Source: Elephas maximus indicus | Lineage: Eukaryota > Chordata > Mammalia > Proboscidea > Elephantidae | Length of the DNA stretch: 64,000 nt | Reading direction: 5' to 3' | NCBI RefSeq assembly: GCF_024166365.1 | Contig: NC_064819.1 | Location: 207,539,293-207,603,292, forward strand | Shown: in pieces, positions 45,008-55,939 of the stretch | Layout of the letters: every line of letters begins with the position of its first letter | Numbering within the stretch: position 1 is the first letter of the stretch | Program-made: the position numbers and the translations under genes | Notes under the pieces: generated by a model | Databases searched by the model: none | Told to the model about the DNA's origin: nothing | What the model saw: the letters and a program-made list of their open reading frames with translations, nothing else

Positions 45008-45214
45008 GAGTACCTGGGTTATATAAATGGTTAACACACTCAGCTTCTAACCAAAAGATTGGAGGTTTGAGTCTATCCAGAGCTTCCTTGGAAAAAAGCC
45101 TTGGTGAACTACTTCCAAAAACCCAGCCATTGAAAACCATATGGAGCACAGCTCTACTCAGACACACATGGGGTTGCCATTAGTTGGACTCAATTTCGAC
45201 AGCAACTGATATGG
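45008..45214 (+). mobile_element. AfroSINE variant 2
   Basis: Sense: agtacctgggttatataaat, cttctaaccaaaagattgga, ggtttgagtctatccagag, attgaaaaccatatggagca, cacacatggggttgccatta. Confidence 0.92.
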
Positions 45215-45409
45215 TGGCAATAATGGCGGTAGTTGGAAGAAAGTAGGATGGATAAAGTATACAGTTAAGTCATAGGACATCCCACTTCTGGGCCTTAGAC
45301 AGTTGTAGAGTTCTCTGGGAAATTCCAGCCAAGATCCTGGGAGAGACCCACTAGCCAGTCTAGTCAAGGCTTTGGAATTTCCTCCTGGTGTTTTCTCCGA
45401 GAGAGGCTG

Positions 45410-45612
45410 GAGAACCTAATGGTTTAGAGCATGGGCTCCAGAGCCAGATGGCCCAGATTAGAATCCTAGCTCCATTGTGAGCTCTGTGTGCTTGGGCTAC
45501 TCACTTACCCTCTCTGAGCCTCAGTTTCCATATCTATAAAAAGGAGATAATAATAGTACTATGTAGGCTTATTTTGAGGATGAAATGAGTTAATTAAAAC
45601 AGAGCCTAGTAA
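45410..45612 (+). mobile_element. MIR, nearly full length
   Basis: Sense MIR from the tRNA-like head to the tail: gcatgggctccagagccaga, attagaatcctagctccatt, tctctgagcctcagtttcca, gataataatagtactatgta, gaggatgaaatgagttaatt. Confidence 0.88.
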
Positions 45613-46667
45613 TCCCAAGGAGTTCTTTCAAGTTGAGTTGTTGCTTTCTCCAGTACTGTTGCTGCACAATTTGGGAAGAGAAAAATCCAGGTGTTGCAAA
45701 AGTTTTTGCTTCAAAGCCAATCCTTTGAGTTTCACATTGAATCTTGAAGTCTTATTCCCTGGGATTCCCTGACTGGGTGGAAGATAATACAGATTTTTTT
45801 CGTAAAACTGGCCTTTAGGCACTGCCAGTCTCCAGAAGTGCTGCTAATTTCCTTCCTTATCTCCTACAAACATACAGTTAAGCAACTTCAAAAGAAAAGA
45901 TAAATGGTCCAAACCAACCCACTGTATCTGTACATGGGGCATTTATTTTGTCCTTGAATTATTATTCTTTCCCTCAATACACAGGATTGCTGTTCATTAT
46001 CATGAATCTTGCCAGGTAACATGGCTGTATAAGCAACCAACACTCAAAAGGCTGAGGAGACCCAAAGCCAAGTTGAGAAAACAAACACGAACCTTAGCTG
46101 ATTAATACACACACACACATCCAGAGAGCTGTTGAGTCATTCTTTTCTCCCACTGTGAACACACTTTGCTCAAATGATGCATTAAAAACTTAGATGAGTA
46201 TTTGGGGAATTTGATAAAGTTCACTCTTGAAGCCAATGGAACAAACTAGCAGCAAATGACTGACTTCCCTTCATCCAGACCACTTAAGCAGATTCTCTTG
46301 GAACCGCAACAAAGAAGAGAGAGAAAGAGAATGACCGCCATTATGAGAGTTTCAAGAAAGGTCTAGACAAAAGCTTGAAAATCATTTACTAAGAGTTTTA
46401 ATTCATTACAATGCATGCTTTTCTTAACTAGAGTTACATTCATACACACAGAGAGAGCCTTAAAAAATCGTTTTAAAGTCACACAATCACACAAAAAAGA
46501 GAAAGATAGGTCATATAATTCATCCTCTTTTATCAAGACAGGGCTTTTTTTAAACTAGAAGAATAGTTACTGATTGTTTTTCCTTAAAGTTCTTCAAAGA
46601 TAAGAACTCCATAATTTCCATTAGGAATAATTTGCATTTTAACAACCAGAAGATTCTTTTTACTGTT
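45613..46667. other. Unique stretch, no gene recognised
   Basis: About 1.05 kb; short AC run at 46110-46121. Nothing else recognised. Confidence 0.4.
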
Positions 46668-49312
46668 CCTGCTCATAGTGACCCTTAGGTACTGCCTGGT
46701 CCTGCGCCATCTTCAAAATCACCGTTATGTTCCAGCCCATTGTTGCAGCTTCTGTGTCAATCCATCTTTTTGAGGGTTTTCCTCTTTTTCACTGACGCTC
46801 TACTTCACCAAGCTTGATGTCCTTCTCCAGGGACTGGTTTCTTCTGATCACATGTCCAAAGTACTTAACACAAAGTCTCACCACCCTTGCTTCTAGGAGC
46901 ATTCTGGCTGTACTTCTTCCAAAACAGATTTGTTCATTCGTCTGGCATTCCATGGTATATTCAATATTCTTCACCAAAACCGTAATTCAAACACACCAAT
47001 TCTTCTTCAGTCTTCCTTATTCATCGTCCAGCTTTTGCACGTATATGAGGTGATTGAAAACGTCATGGCTTGGGTCAGGCACACCTTAGTCTTCAAGGTG
47101 ACATCTTTGCTCTTCAACACTTTAAATAGGTCTTTTGCAGCAGATTTGCCTAATGCAATGTGTCTTTTGATTTCTTGACTGCTGCTTCCAAGGGTGTTGA
47201 TTATGGATCCAGGTAAAATGAAATCCTTGACAACTTCAATCTTTTCTGCTTTTATCCTGCTGTTGCTTATTGGTCCAGATATGAGGATTTTTGTTTTCTT
47301 TATGTTGAGGTGTCTTTGATCTTCATCAGTAAGTGCTTTAAGTCCTCTTAGATTTCAGCAAGCAAAGTTTTGTCATCTGCATATTGCAAGTTGTTAATGA
47401 GTCTTCCTCCAATCCTGATGCTATGTTCTTTTTCACGCAGTCCAGCTTCTTGAATTATTAACTCAGCATACAGATTGAATAAGCATGGTCAAAGGATACA
47501 ATCTTGACACACACCTTTCCTGACTTTGAACCACACAGTATCCCCCCGTTCTGTTCAAATGACTGCCTCTTGGTCTATGTACAAGTTCCGCATGAGTACA
47601 GTTAAATGTTCTGGAACTCCCATTCTTTGCAATGTTATCCATAATTTGTAATGATTCACACAGCCACATGCCACTGCATAGTCAATAAAACACAGGCAAA
47701 CATCTTTCTGGTATTCTCTGCTTTCAGCCAGGATCCATCTGACATCAGCAATAATGTTCCTTGTTCTACTTTTCTGAATCCGGCTTGAATTTCTAGCAGT
47801 TCCCTGTTGATGTACTGTTGCAACCACTTTTGAATTATCTTCAGCAAAATTTATTTGTGTGTGATATTAATGATATTGTTCGATAGCTTCTACATTCTAT
47901 TGGATCACCTTTTCTTTGGGATGGGCACAAATATGGATCTCTTCCAGCCAGTTGGCAAGGTAGCTGCCTTCCAAATTTTCTGGCATAGACAAGTTAGTGA
48001 TTCCAGCATTTCATCTGTTTGCTAAAACATCTCAACTGGTATTCCCTCAATTCCTGGAGCTTTGTTTTTCACCATTCTCTTCAGCGTAGCTTGGACTTCT
48101 CCCTTCAATGCCACTGGATCTTGATCATATGCTACTTCTTGAAATGGTTGAATGTCGACCAATTCTTTTCAGTACGGTGACTCTGTATTCTTTCCATCTT
48201 CTTTGGATGCTTCCTGTATCGTTTAATATTTTGCCCATAGAATCCTTCAATATTGCAACTCAAAGCTTGAGTTTTTTTCTTCAGATCTTTCAGCTTGAGA
48301 AATGCTGAGCGTGTTCTTCCCTTTTGGTTTTCTAACTGCAGGTCTTTGAAATCTTCTGTTCAGCTCTTTTACTTCCTCATTTCTTCCATTTGCTTTAACT
48401 ACTTTATGTTCAAGAGCAAGATTCAGAGTCTGTTCTGACATCCATTTTGGTCTTTTCTTTCTTTCCTGTCTTTTTAATGACCTTTTGCTTTCTTCATTTA
48501 CGATGTCATTCTACAACTCATCTGGTCTTCGGTCATTAGTGTTTGATGTGTTAAATTTATTCTTGAAATGGTCTCTAAATTCAAGTGAGATACACTCAAG
48601 GTCATATTTAGGCTCTTGTGGACTTGTTTTAATTTTCTTCAGCTTCAACTTGAACTTGCATATGAGTAATTCATGGTTTCTCCTGCAGTTGGCCCCTGGC
48701 CTTGTTTTGACTGATGAATTGAACTTCTCCATTGTCTCTTTCCACAGATGTAGTCGATTTGATTCCTGTGTATTTGACCTGGCGAGGTCCACATAGATAG
48801 CCACCGTTTATGTTGTCGAAAAAAAGATATTTCCAATGAGTGGGTCGTTGGTCTTGCAAAATTCTATCAAGCGATCGCTGACATCGTTTCTATTACCAAT
48901 GCCATATTCTTCAACTACTGATCCTTCTTCTTTGTTTCCAACTTTCACATTCCAATTACCAGTAATTGCCAATGCATCTTGATTGCATATTTGATCAACT
49001 TCAGACTGCAGAAGTTGGTAAAAACCTTCAGTTTCTTCTACTTTGGCATTAGTGGTTGGTGGTCATATTAACTGGTCTTCCTTGCAGGTATATGGATATC
49101 ATCCTATCACTGATAGCACTGTACTTCAGAATAGATCTTGAAATATTCTTTTTGATGATGAATGTGGCACAACTCCTCTTCAATTTGTGATTCTCAGCAT
49201 AATAGACCATATGATTGTTTGATTCAAAATAGCCAATACCAGTCTATTTTGGCTCACTAATGTCTAGGATACCTATCTTCAAGTGTTCTATTTCATTTTT
49301 GACAACTTCCAA
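46668..49312 (-). mobile_element. RTE LINE copy B, longest copy (RTE1-like)
   Basis: A 2.6-kb antisense copy covering most of the coding body, from near the N-terminal part of the endonuclease (about 49300) to close to the 3' end. The terminal (GTT)n tail and about 30 bp of 3' end are missing, and the 5' UTR is absent. It aligns colinearly with copies A and C. The many small substitutions and indels place it among older insertions. Confidence 0.93.
46789..49312 (-). pseudogene. RTE endonuclease/reverse transcriptase pseudogene (copy B)
   Basis: On the minus strand, in order: an AP-endonuclease region (AITGNWNVKVGNKEEGS near 48960), then its C-terminal part at 48511-48804. There the expected SDH triad is RNH (RNHELLICKFKLKLKK), so a key acid is lost. 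The palm region at 47555-47827 follows, with CFIDYAVACGCV where FIDYAKAFD is usual, and motif C LQYADDKTLLAE at 47372-47383 followed by an in-frame stop. A C-terminal SLEARVVRLCVKYFGHVIRR piece lies at 46789-46977. Frames change repeatedly; it cannot make a working protein. Confidence 0.9.
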
Positions 49313-49349
49313 ATGATCTGCATTATAAAGCCAGAAGTTTCTTTTTTTA

Positions 49350-50452
49350 CTATGAAGGTAATACAAAGAGTTCCTGTATACTCTCCTACTATTCATTTCT
49401 TACCTTAGGGAGGTACATTCGTCACAATTAATGAACCAATATTGATACATTATTATTAACTAAGGTCCATATTTATTCAGATTTCCTCTGTTTTTCCCTG
49501 GTATCTTTTTTCTGTTCCAGGATCCCATCCATGATATCAACAAATATTTTCTAGTCATTTCTCCTTAGGTTCCTCTTGGTTGTGACAGTTTCTGAGACCT
49601 TCTGTGGTTTTGAGGGCCTTGACAGTTTTGAGGATTACTGGCCACGTATGTAGTAAAATGTTCCTCAAGTGGGATTTGTCTGAGGCTTTTCTCATGACTA
49701 GACTGAAGTGATGTTTTTGAGAGAAAGACCACAGAGGTAATGAGACCCCAGGCTCCAGGCACCAATACCAACCCCCAACTTGTAAGTAGGGTAGCATGAG
49801 CCATCTCCCCTTCTAACTGGTTTCCCCAGATGTTTTTCAGGCAATAGGCCAACTTCCTGCCCAAGATAAGGAAAACAAGAGGCTGGGCTCTGCAGACCAC
49901 AGAACCAGTTAAGACCAAATCTGGCCCACCTGACGTGCACAGAACCATCAACCTCGTTCTCTGGGTGACCCTGGAACTTTTCTCCCACTGGATGGAACCA
50001 AATTTTAGCAGCCCACGATTGGAGGAAGATTTTCAGAAGTGAGGGGCCTGAGCCTAAGATCCAATTTGAGAGGACTCCCCCACTGCCCTTTTGGACTGAA
50101 CAAGTACAGATGACAGAACCATCCTGGGAATGTCTTTTTTGGGCCAGAACAATCAACAACCTTGCTCCTTTCCCAGGACCCTCTCCCTAATAAATTCTGT
50201 TTTGACCATTGTTCAGGGAGCCATCTTGGTGATGCAAGTCCTGGTGTGCTTCCTTGCTTGGCCAACCAAACAAAGCTTCTTCTGTCACTTTCACCCATTT
50301 CATTGTCTCTATGGCCATGCAAAGTAGACCTGGAACAGTCCAGTTAAAGTACCATTCTCGTCACACCATATCACGGCACGTATTATCAACATTGCTTACA
50401 CTGTTAGAAGGTTCTTCTTAATGTCTAAAGTAAATACCTTTTGTTAGAGCAG
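49350..50452 (-). mobile_element. Old L1 (L1M-type) 3' UTR, split by a solo LTR
   Basis: Antisense L1 wording before the LTR (gttccaggatcccatccatg, ttggttgtgacagtttctga, gaccttgacag-like ggccttgacagttttgagga, tgggatttgtctgaggcttt) and after it (gtaccattctcgtcacacca, tatcaacattgcttacactg). The joint reads through once 49741-50342 is removed. Confidence 0.72.
49741..50342 (+). mobile_element. Solo ERV LTR, complete (TG...CA, 602 bp)
   Basis: Begins tgagaccccaggctccaggc and ends gacctggaacagtcca, giving the canonical TG/CA ends. A poly(A) signal AATAAA is at 50189-50194, followed by an R/U5-like part (accattgttcagggagccat). Short flanks ggtaa (49736-49740) and gttaa (50343-50347) are a likely decayed target duplication. 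No internal proviral genes remain. The minus frames of 80-153 codons inside (49565-50322) are antisense chance frames. Confidence 0.82.
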
Positions 50453-50640
50453 TGGTTCTCAACTGTGGTCCCGAATCAGCAGCGTCAGCATCACCCGGGA
50501 ACTTGCCAGAAATGCAGATTCTTGGCCCTGTCACAGACTTACTGAATCATAAACTCTGAGGGTGGAGTCTAGCAATCTGTGTAAGCAAGACTATCAGGTG
50601 ACTCTGGTGCACCTAAATTTTAAGAATCGCTATGTCTCAA
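50452..50640. mobile_element. MER20-like hAT element
   Basis: Starts cagtggttctcaactgtggt, then gtcagcatcacccgggaact, gccagaaatgcagattcttg, tgaatcataaactctgaggg, gactctggtgcacct to taagaatcgct. The order fits MER20. Confidence 0.8.
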
Positions 50641-50680
50641 TATATACAAAAGTATATTTCTCACTGCCTACCCATTAAGC

Positions 50681-50820
50681 CAATGGTTCTCAACCTATAT
50701 TTTACAAAAACTGATACCCTGGCACCATCCCCAGAGACTCTGACTTAATTGGTTTGGGAGGGCGGTTATTAACAAACTCCCAGGTAATTTCAAGCCTACA
50801 CAGGGTTGAGGGTCCCTGCA
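50681..50820. mobile_element. hAT-Charlie-type element (MER5B/MER58-like)
   Basis: aatggttctcaacctatatt, ggcaccatccccagagactc, tgacttaattggtttgggag, actcccaggtaatttcaagc, cagggttgag: terminal inverted ends of the ttctcaacc ... ggttgagaa kind, the right end decayed. Confidence 0.68.
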
Positions 50821-51446
50821 CCTGGCCCTCAGCCAAGAAAAGTCCTCCCTTTTTGACTCACATTTTCCATGCTTCTCACACTCTCCTTCCTTTACCTGAA
50901 GACTTCAGAAGAATGGATCAGTTAGCAGCCTGTTTCTTAGAAAACATCAAACAGGATTTAATACTGTAGAATTTCAAAGTTGGTGACAGCCATAAAGGTC
51001 AACTAGTTAAGTGATTCTAAAACTTTTTTTTTTTTTAACGGAACTCTTTCTTCAAAGGAAATCTTATGGGAAACCCAATATAGAAAGAAAGAAAGAAAAA
51101 GGCAACACTGCTCTGAGTGAAGGGTGAGGGGGCTTAAGGATGCTTCTGGTCCTCCCAGCAAGATTTGGCGATTACCAGTTTAGTTCAACATTCCCAGTCA
51201 ATGGTTGTCCAGCTTCTTCTCGATCACCTCTGGGGTTCCAAACTTCTTTACCCACTAAATCACTTCCATTTTCAGTACAGCTCAAATATTTAAATCATTC
51301 TTCATTTTGAGCCCAAATCTGCCTCTCACTTACTTCCTACCACTAGTACTAGTTCTTTTCTTGGTACTTAAAAAGGATGGATCTAGACTCTTTCCTACCA
51401 AGAAGGATCTTTTCATTTTATAATTCAGCACCCCAACCCCCACCCA
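50821..51446. other. No recognisable feature
   Basis: About 625 bases with a T-run (51026-51037) and a short GAAA run (51083-51100). Confidence 0.4.
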
Positions 51447-51618
51447 TGGTTCTCAACTTGACTCTGCATTAGGATCACTTGAGGAACTTTTCCAACACCC
51501 CCCCACCATGTCCAATTTGCATTCCAAATCAATTAAATCAGCATCTCTGCAGGTATCAGGACTTTTGAAAGCTCTTCAGGTGACTGCAAAATGCAGGCCA
51601 GGCTGAGAACTAGCACAG
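51447..51618. mobile_element. hAT-Charlie-type element
   Basis: catggttctcaacttgactc, gcattaggatcacttgagga, atcaattaaatcagcatctc, gctcttcaggtgactgcaaa, caggctgagaactagc. Third DNA-transposon remnant in 1.2 kb. Confidence 0.65.
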
Positions 51619-51856
51619 GTGGTGAGCCCCTTCTCCAGGCAAAGAAGGTGACCTCTTTTACTTGCTCCTCAAGTGATATTGATTTGAACCTTCTCTCCAT
51701 CCTGTTTGCTTTCTTCTGTGACTGCTCCATTGTCTGATCCTAAAGAAAGTTATAATAGCCCAATTTTCACAGACTGCTTCTTTAGACTGAATGCAATAAC
51801 TGTAAGTGCTGGGTTAATAACACATTCTTCCTTCCCCAAGGTAATTAAAATGAAAG

Positions 51857-52040
51857 GCATCTGGTGGCACAGTGGTTAAGCTTTCAGATGCTAATCGAAA
51901 TGTCAGTGGTTTGAACCCACCACTACTCTTGCTCTTCAGGAGAAAGATGTGACAGTCAGCTTCTGTAAAGATTACAGCCTTGGAAACCCTATGGGGCAGT
52001 TCTACTCTGTCCTATAGGGTCACTATCAGTCAGAGTTTTT
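51857..52040 (+). mobile_element. AfroSINE, long form, 3' end struck by an L1
   Basis: Sense: aggcatctggtggcacagtg, gatgctaatcgaaatgtcag, ggtttgaacccacc, ggagaaagatgtgacagtca, ggaaaccctatggggcagtt, tcctatagggtcactatcag. The L1 at 52041 enters inside the gagtcagaatcgac block, whose remainder is not found downstream, so the SINE's last bases were already missing or were lost. Confidence 0.93.
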
Positions 52041-52779
52041 TTTTTTTTTTTAATAATTTTTATTGTGCTTTAAGTGAAAGTTTACAAATCAAGTCAGTCT
52101 GTCACATATAAGCTTATATACACCTTACTCCATAATCCCACTTACTCTCCCCCTAGTGAGTCAGCCGGCTCCCTCCTTCTGGTCTCTCCTTTCGTGACCA
52201 ATTTGCCAGTTTCTAACCCTCTCTACCCTCCCATCTCCCCGCCAGACAGGAGATGCCAACAAAGTCTCAAGTGTCCACCTGATACAAGTAGCTCACTCTT
52301 CATCAGCATCTCTCTCCAACCCATTGTCCAGTCCCTTCTATGTCTGATGAGTAGTCTTCGGGAATGGTTCCTGTCCTGGGCCAACAGAAGGTTTGGGGAC
52401 CATGACCGCCGGGATTCCTCTAGTCTCAGTCAGACCATTAAGTCTGGTCTTTTTATGAGAATTTGGGGTCTGCATCCCACTGTTCTCCTGCTCCCTTAGG
52501 GGTTCTCTGTTGTGCTCCCTGTCAGGGCAGTCATCGGTTGTGGCCAGGCACCATCTAGTTCTTCTGGTCTCAGGATGATGTAAGTCTCTGGCTCATGTGG
52601 CCCTTTCTGTCTCTTGGGCTCATAGTTATCGTGTGACATTGGTGATCTTCATTCTCCTTTGATCCCGGTGGGTTGAGGCCAATTGATGCATCTTAGATGG
52701 CCTCTTGTTAGCATTTAAGATCCCAGACGCCACACTTCAAAGTGGGATGCAGAATGTTTTCATATCAGTCAGAGTTTTT
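52024..52779 (-). mobile_element. 5'-truncated L1 (afrotherian type) with 17-bp target duplication
   Basis: The antisense L1 tail begins with a T-run and aataatttttattgtgcttt. It continues with aagtgaaagtttacaaatca, agacaggagatgccaac, tgggccaacagaaggtttgg, ggggttctctgttgtgctcc, ttaagatcccagacgccaca, gtgggatgcagaatg. The L1 body is about 52041-52762. The repeat tatcagtcagagttttt (52024-52040 and 52763-52779; the T part overlaps the tail) proves a LINE-type insertion. The 141-codon plus frame here (52074-52499) is antisense UTR. Confidence 0.94.
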
Positions 52780-52791
52780 ATTGCTTCATAA

Positions 52792-52965
52792 ATGTCCCTG
52801 GATGGTGCAAACTGTTTGCACTTGACTACTGACCTACTCAGTGGCACTTAGGAGGAAAGCCCTGACAATCTGCTTCCATAAAGATTGCAGCCAAGAAAAC
52901 TCTGTAACATACGGGATTACCATGAGTCAGAATTGACATGACAGCAACAGGTTTGGTTGTTTTGG
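52792..52965 (+). mobile_element. AfroSINE variant 2 with perfect 15-bp target duplication
   Basis: Sense: atgtccctggatggtgcaaa, gcacttaggaggaaagccct, gattgcagccaagaaaactc, catgagtcagaattgacatg, ending gtttggttgttttgg. Flanked by tttattgcttcataa at 52777-52791 and 52966-52980. The inter-box part aaggttggaggttcga is deleted, making it short. Confidence 0.95.
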
Positions 52966-53140
52966 TTTATTGCTTCATAACTCAATCATTTAACTCCTAC
53001 CCACCTGTTCCCTTCCCCAGTATGGGAAAGATTGTTCAAACTCTCCTACTTTTTTCTAAGCGGACTTGAATTTTTTTTGGTAAGAGGGAGCAGCCTTTGC
53101 TTTCATAGCTAGGGTATTTGCCCTGACCTGGTTATATAAG

Positions 53141-53306
53141 GGAGCCCTGGTGGTGTGATTAAGAGCTCAGCTGAGAACCAGAAAGCTGACAGTGCGAATC
53201 CACCAGCAGCTCCTTGGAAACCCTATGGGGCAGTTCTACTCTGTCCTATAGGGTTGCTGTGAGTCGGAATCGACTCGATGGCAAGGGATTTTTTTTTTTT
53301 TTTTTT
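53141..53306 (+). mobile_element. AfroSINE, short form, with target duplication
   Basis: Sense and near consensus: ggagccctggtggtgtgatt, gcagctccttggaaacccta, tcctatagggttgctgtgag, tcggaatcgactcgatggca, then a T-run. Flanked by ggttatat-a/g-ag (53130-53140 and 53307-53317), 10 of 11. Confidence 0.96.
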
Positions 53307-53694
53307 GGTTATATGAGAAGTAGACAGTGTGATCGTTTTTGATGAACACTCCAAGCAACTCCACCCAAATGGTCCAGTTGTTTATTTGGTGAGGGATCCT
53401 CTCTCTTCCTCTACCCCTTATACCCACCAGTCAGCAAATAACTGGGCTGTGCAAAATGCAGGATGCATAAGTTGTTAAGTTCACCAGCTTCTAAAGAGCC
53501 CCTCCTAAATCATCCTAACCAGTCTTTCCTGAATGAAGTTAGGATTCTGTAGGCCAGGAGTCAAGATGTTTAGCTAAAGAGGGTGGTATGCAGCACAACC
53601 TGACTGTGCTTTGAAGTATCTCAGATACTCAAGAGTCAATGGCAATTACTTGTTTCCACCAGGCTGAAGAACCTATCTCCTTTCATTCAGTCAC
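53307..53694. other. No recognisable feature
   Basis: About 390 unique bases. Confidence 0.4.
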
Positions 53695-53898
53695 TGGAAA
53701 AGGACATCATGCTTGGTAGAGGGTTAGCAAAAGAAGGGAAGACTCTCAATGAGATGAATTCACACAATGGCTGCAACAATGGGCTCAAGCATAGTAGCAA
53801 TTGTGAGGATGGTGCAGGACCCAGCAGTGTTTTGTTCTGTTGTACATAGGGTCACTATGAGCTGGAACCGACTCGACAGCACCTAACAACAACAACAA
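53695..53898 (+). mobile_element. RTE LINE 3' end
   Basis: Sense: ggaaaaggacatcatgcttg, agggaagactctcaatgaga, ggctgcaacaatgggctcaa, gatggtgcaggacccagcag, gttgtacatagggtcactat, gacagcacctaacaacaaca. It is the complete 3' end with its (CAA)n tail, strongly 5'-truncated, and shows what copies A and C look like in sense. Confidence 0.93.
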
Positions 53899-54224
53899 TC
53901 GCTATTCAAAAGCTTGTCTCTGATACCATGGCAAATGGTTTCTTTATTACATGACTCATAATTATGAAGTCCAGTGGAGCATAAAGGGCATAATGTTTGT
54001 ATAACTATTTGATTTTAAGTCTAGGGAAACTCAACCAACTGTTCCCTCGTTGCAGATATTGCTGATATAAACATAATAATTGTGCTGAGAGTTTCATCTC
54101 AAAACACATGTGGTCCATCCTCAATTGGACCCTGAATCCTCTCCTATAATTATTGTATTTTTTCTTCATTAACTCACTATGTCCCATAACGACATTCTGA
54201 ACCTCCTTCCAAAGCTTCATTTTT
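53899..54224. other. No recognisable feature
   Basis: About 325 unique bases. Confidence 0.4.
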
Positions 54225-54350
54225 CTTATCTCTAATATGGGGACAATCATAGCACCTACTTAGTAAGGATGTTCTGAATACTAAATGAAACAATAGACAT
54301 AATGTTCTAAGCGTTATTAAGTATCTAATAAATGCTGTTATTATCATTAT
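54225..54350 (+). mobile_element. MIR 3' fragment
   Basis: cttatctctaatatggggac, aatcatagcacctacttagt, gaatactaaatgaaacaata, gtatctaataaatgctgtta: sense MIR tail. AT-rich repeats follow to about 54450. Confidence 0.65.
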
Positions 54351-54530
54351 ATTATGCTATTACATATGATGTTATATAACACAAATAATAAGAAATAGTA
54401 ATACAATTATTTTCTATTCATCTCAGAGTCAAGAAATTTTTTTTTTTTTAGTGTCAATTATATGCCAGTTTGTGAGAGGCATTGGGGTGTCATTTTTTTT
54501 TTTGATGAGACATGGTCTTTGTTCATCATA

Positions 54531-54748
54531 GTGTCCCTGGGTGATACAGATGGTTAAAGTGGTTGCCTGCTAACCGAAAGGTTGGTTGTTGGAGTCCACC
54601 CAGAGGTGTCTCAGAAGAAAAGCCTGGTGATCGACTTCCAACAGATCACAGCCTTTGAAAACCCTATGGAGCACAGTTTTACTCTGACACACATGGGGTT
54701 ACCATGTGTTGGAATTGATTTGGTTTGGTTTGGTTTTCTTCATTCGTT
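54531..54748 (+). mobile_element. AfroSINE variant 2
   Basis: Sense: gtgtccctgggtgatacaga, ctgctaaccgaaaggttggt, acccagaggtgtctcagaag, gcctttgaaaaccctatgga, cacacatggggttaccatgt, ending in a (GGTTT)n tail. Confidence 0.94.
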
Positions 54749-54751
54749 ATT

Positions 54752-55321
54752 GCTGTGGATTGAATTGTATTCGTCAAAAATATGTGTTGCAAATCCTAAC
54801 CTCTATGCCTGTGGTTATAATCCCATTTGGGAATTGGTTGTTTATGTTATGTTAACGGACAGGCTTAGTGTAGGGTTTATCTTGAGTTAATCTCTTTTGA
54901 GAAATAAAAAAAAACCCAAAGCCATTGCCATCCAGTCCATTCCAACTCGTAGTAATCCTATAAGACAGGGTAGAATTGTAGGATTTCCAAGGAGCGGCTG
55001 GTGGATTTGAACAGCCAACCTTTTGGTTAGCAGCTAAGCTCTTTACCACTGTACCACCAGGGCTTACAAAAGAGGTTAAATGAAAGCTAGCAAGCAGAGA
55101 TGGGGGAAGAGAAAACCAAGTCACATGAAAATCACCTAGGAGCAGAAACTCAAAAAGACAAGGACCTTCCTCCAGAGCCAACAGAGACAGAAAGCTTTCC
55201 CCTAGAGCCAGCACCCTGGATTCAAGATGCTAACCTCCTAAATGTGAGAAAATAAATTTCTGTTTGTTAAAGTCATCCACTTGTGGTATTTCTGTTATAG
55301 CAGCACTAGACAGCTAAGACA
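54752..55321 (+). mobile_element. ERVL/MaLR-like LTR, split by AfroSINE
   Basis: Starts tgctgtggattgaattgtat, gtggttataatcccatttgg, gttatgttaacggacaggct. After the SINE: aagaggttaaatgaaagcta, gggaagagaaaaccaagtca, agagccagcaccctggattc, and it ends ttgtggtatttctgttatag cagcactagacagctaagac. Same subgroup as 36462-36874. Confidence 0.87.
54908..55065 (-). mobile_element. AfroSINE nested in LTR
   Basis: Antisense: aacccaaagccattgccatc, agacagggtagaattgtagg (a deletion of ccccatag), tccaaggagcggctggtgg, ccactgtaccaccagggctt. The LTR reads through once this is removed. Confidence 0.94.
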
Positions 55322-55939
55322 ATCACACAAAGAGAAAGAAGTGTGGACTGCTTTAGTTGACACAACACTTTGATACATTATCTCTTAAAATCCTAAAACT
55401 CCTCTCAGTTTATTGCCTTATCTTTCCTTACTAAGATCAGAGCAAGTCCATGAGAAGACCGTCAATGTTCTCTTCATCACAGAATCTCTACATTTTCAAG
55501 GTTATTTTTCTTTATTCTCTAATAAGAGACTATCCCCGCTTCAACCTAAGGCTTAAGCCCTTCCCACCCTACATGTGGTGCCCCATGGGGAATTCCCCTG
55601 CAGCCTCTGCTGTGAGCTCTGAGCACTGCAGCACCACAAGATTTAAAAATTGGGCCCTTGCTCTTCAAGAGATTAGAACAAGAGTTGAGATGACAGAAAA
55701 AAATAAATAAGAAACCTTACAGAGTAGCTCATAACAAGTGCCAAATGAGTCATTAAGAAAAAAAAGTGCTATGGCCTTCTGTGAAGGGAACCACTGAAAT
55801 TCAATTGAAAAAGAAAAACACTATTCCCACCAGGAAAAAAGTTAATTCCTGGAATTTTAGTGATGATATTGTAAGATGGCAGTAGTAGCAGTAATAGTAG
55901 TAGCGTCAGAATCTAACTGCAAGGGGGAATGATGGCCAG
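55322..55939. other. No recognisable feature
   Basis: About 620 unique bases; an 86-codon plus frame without domain. Confidence 0.4.

Noticed and set aside
49555-50322. Minus frames of 80-153 codons
   Set aside because: Antisense to the solo LTR 49741-50342.
52074-52499. 141-codon plus frame
   Set aside because: Lies in the antisense of an L1 3' UTR.
54852-55214. 120-codon minus frame
   Set aside because: Runs through the LTR and its nested SINE; contains translated SINE sequence.
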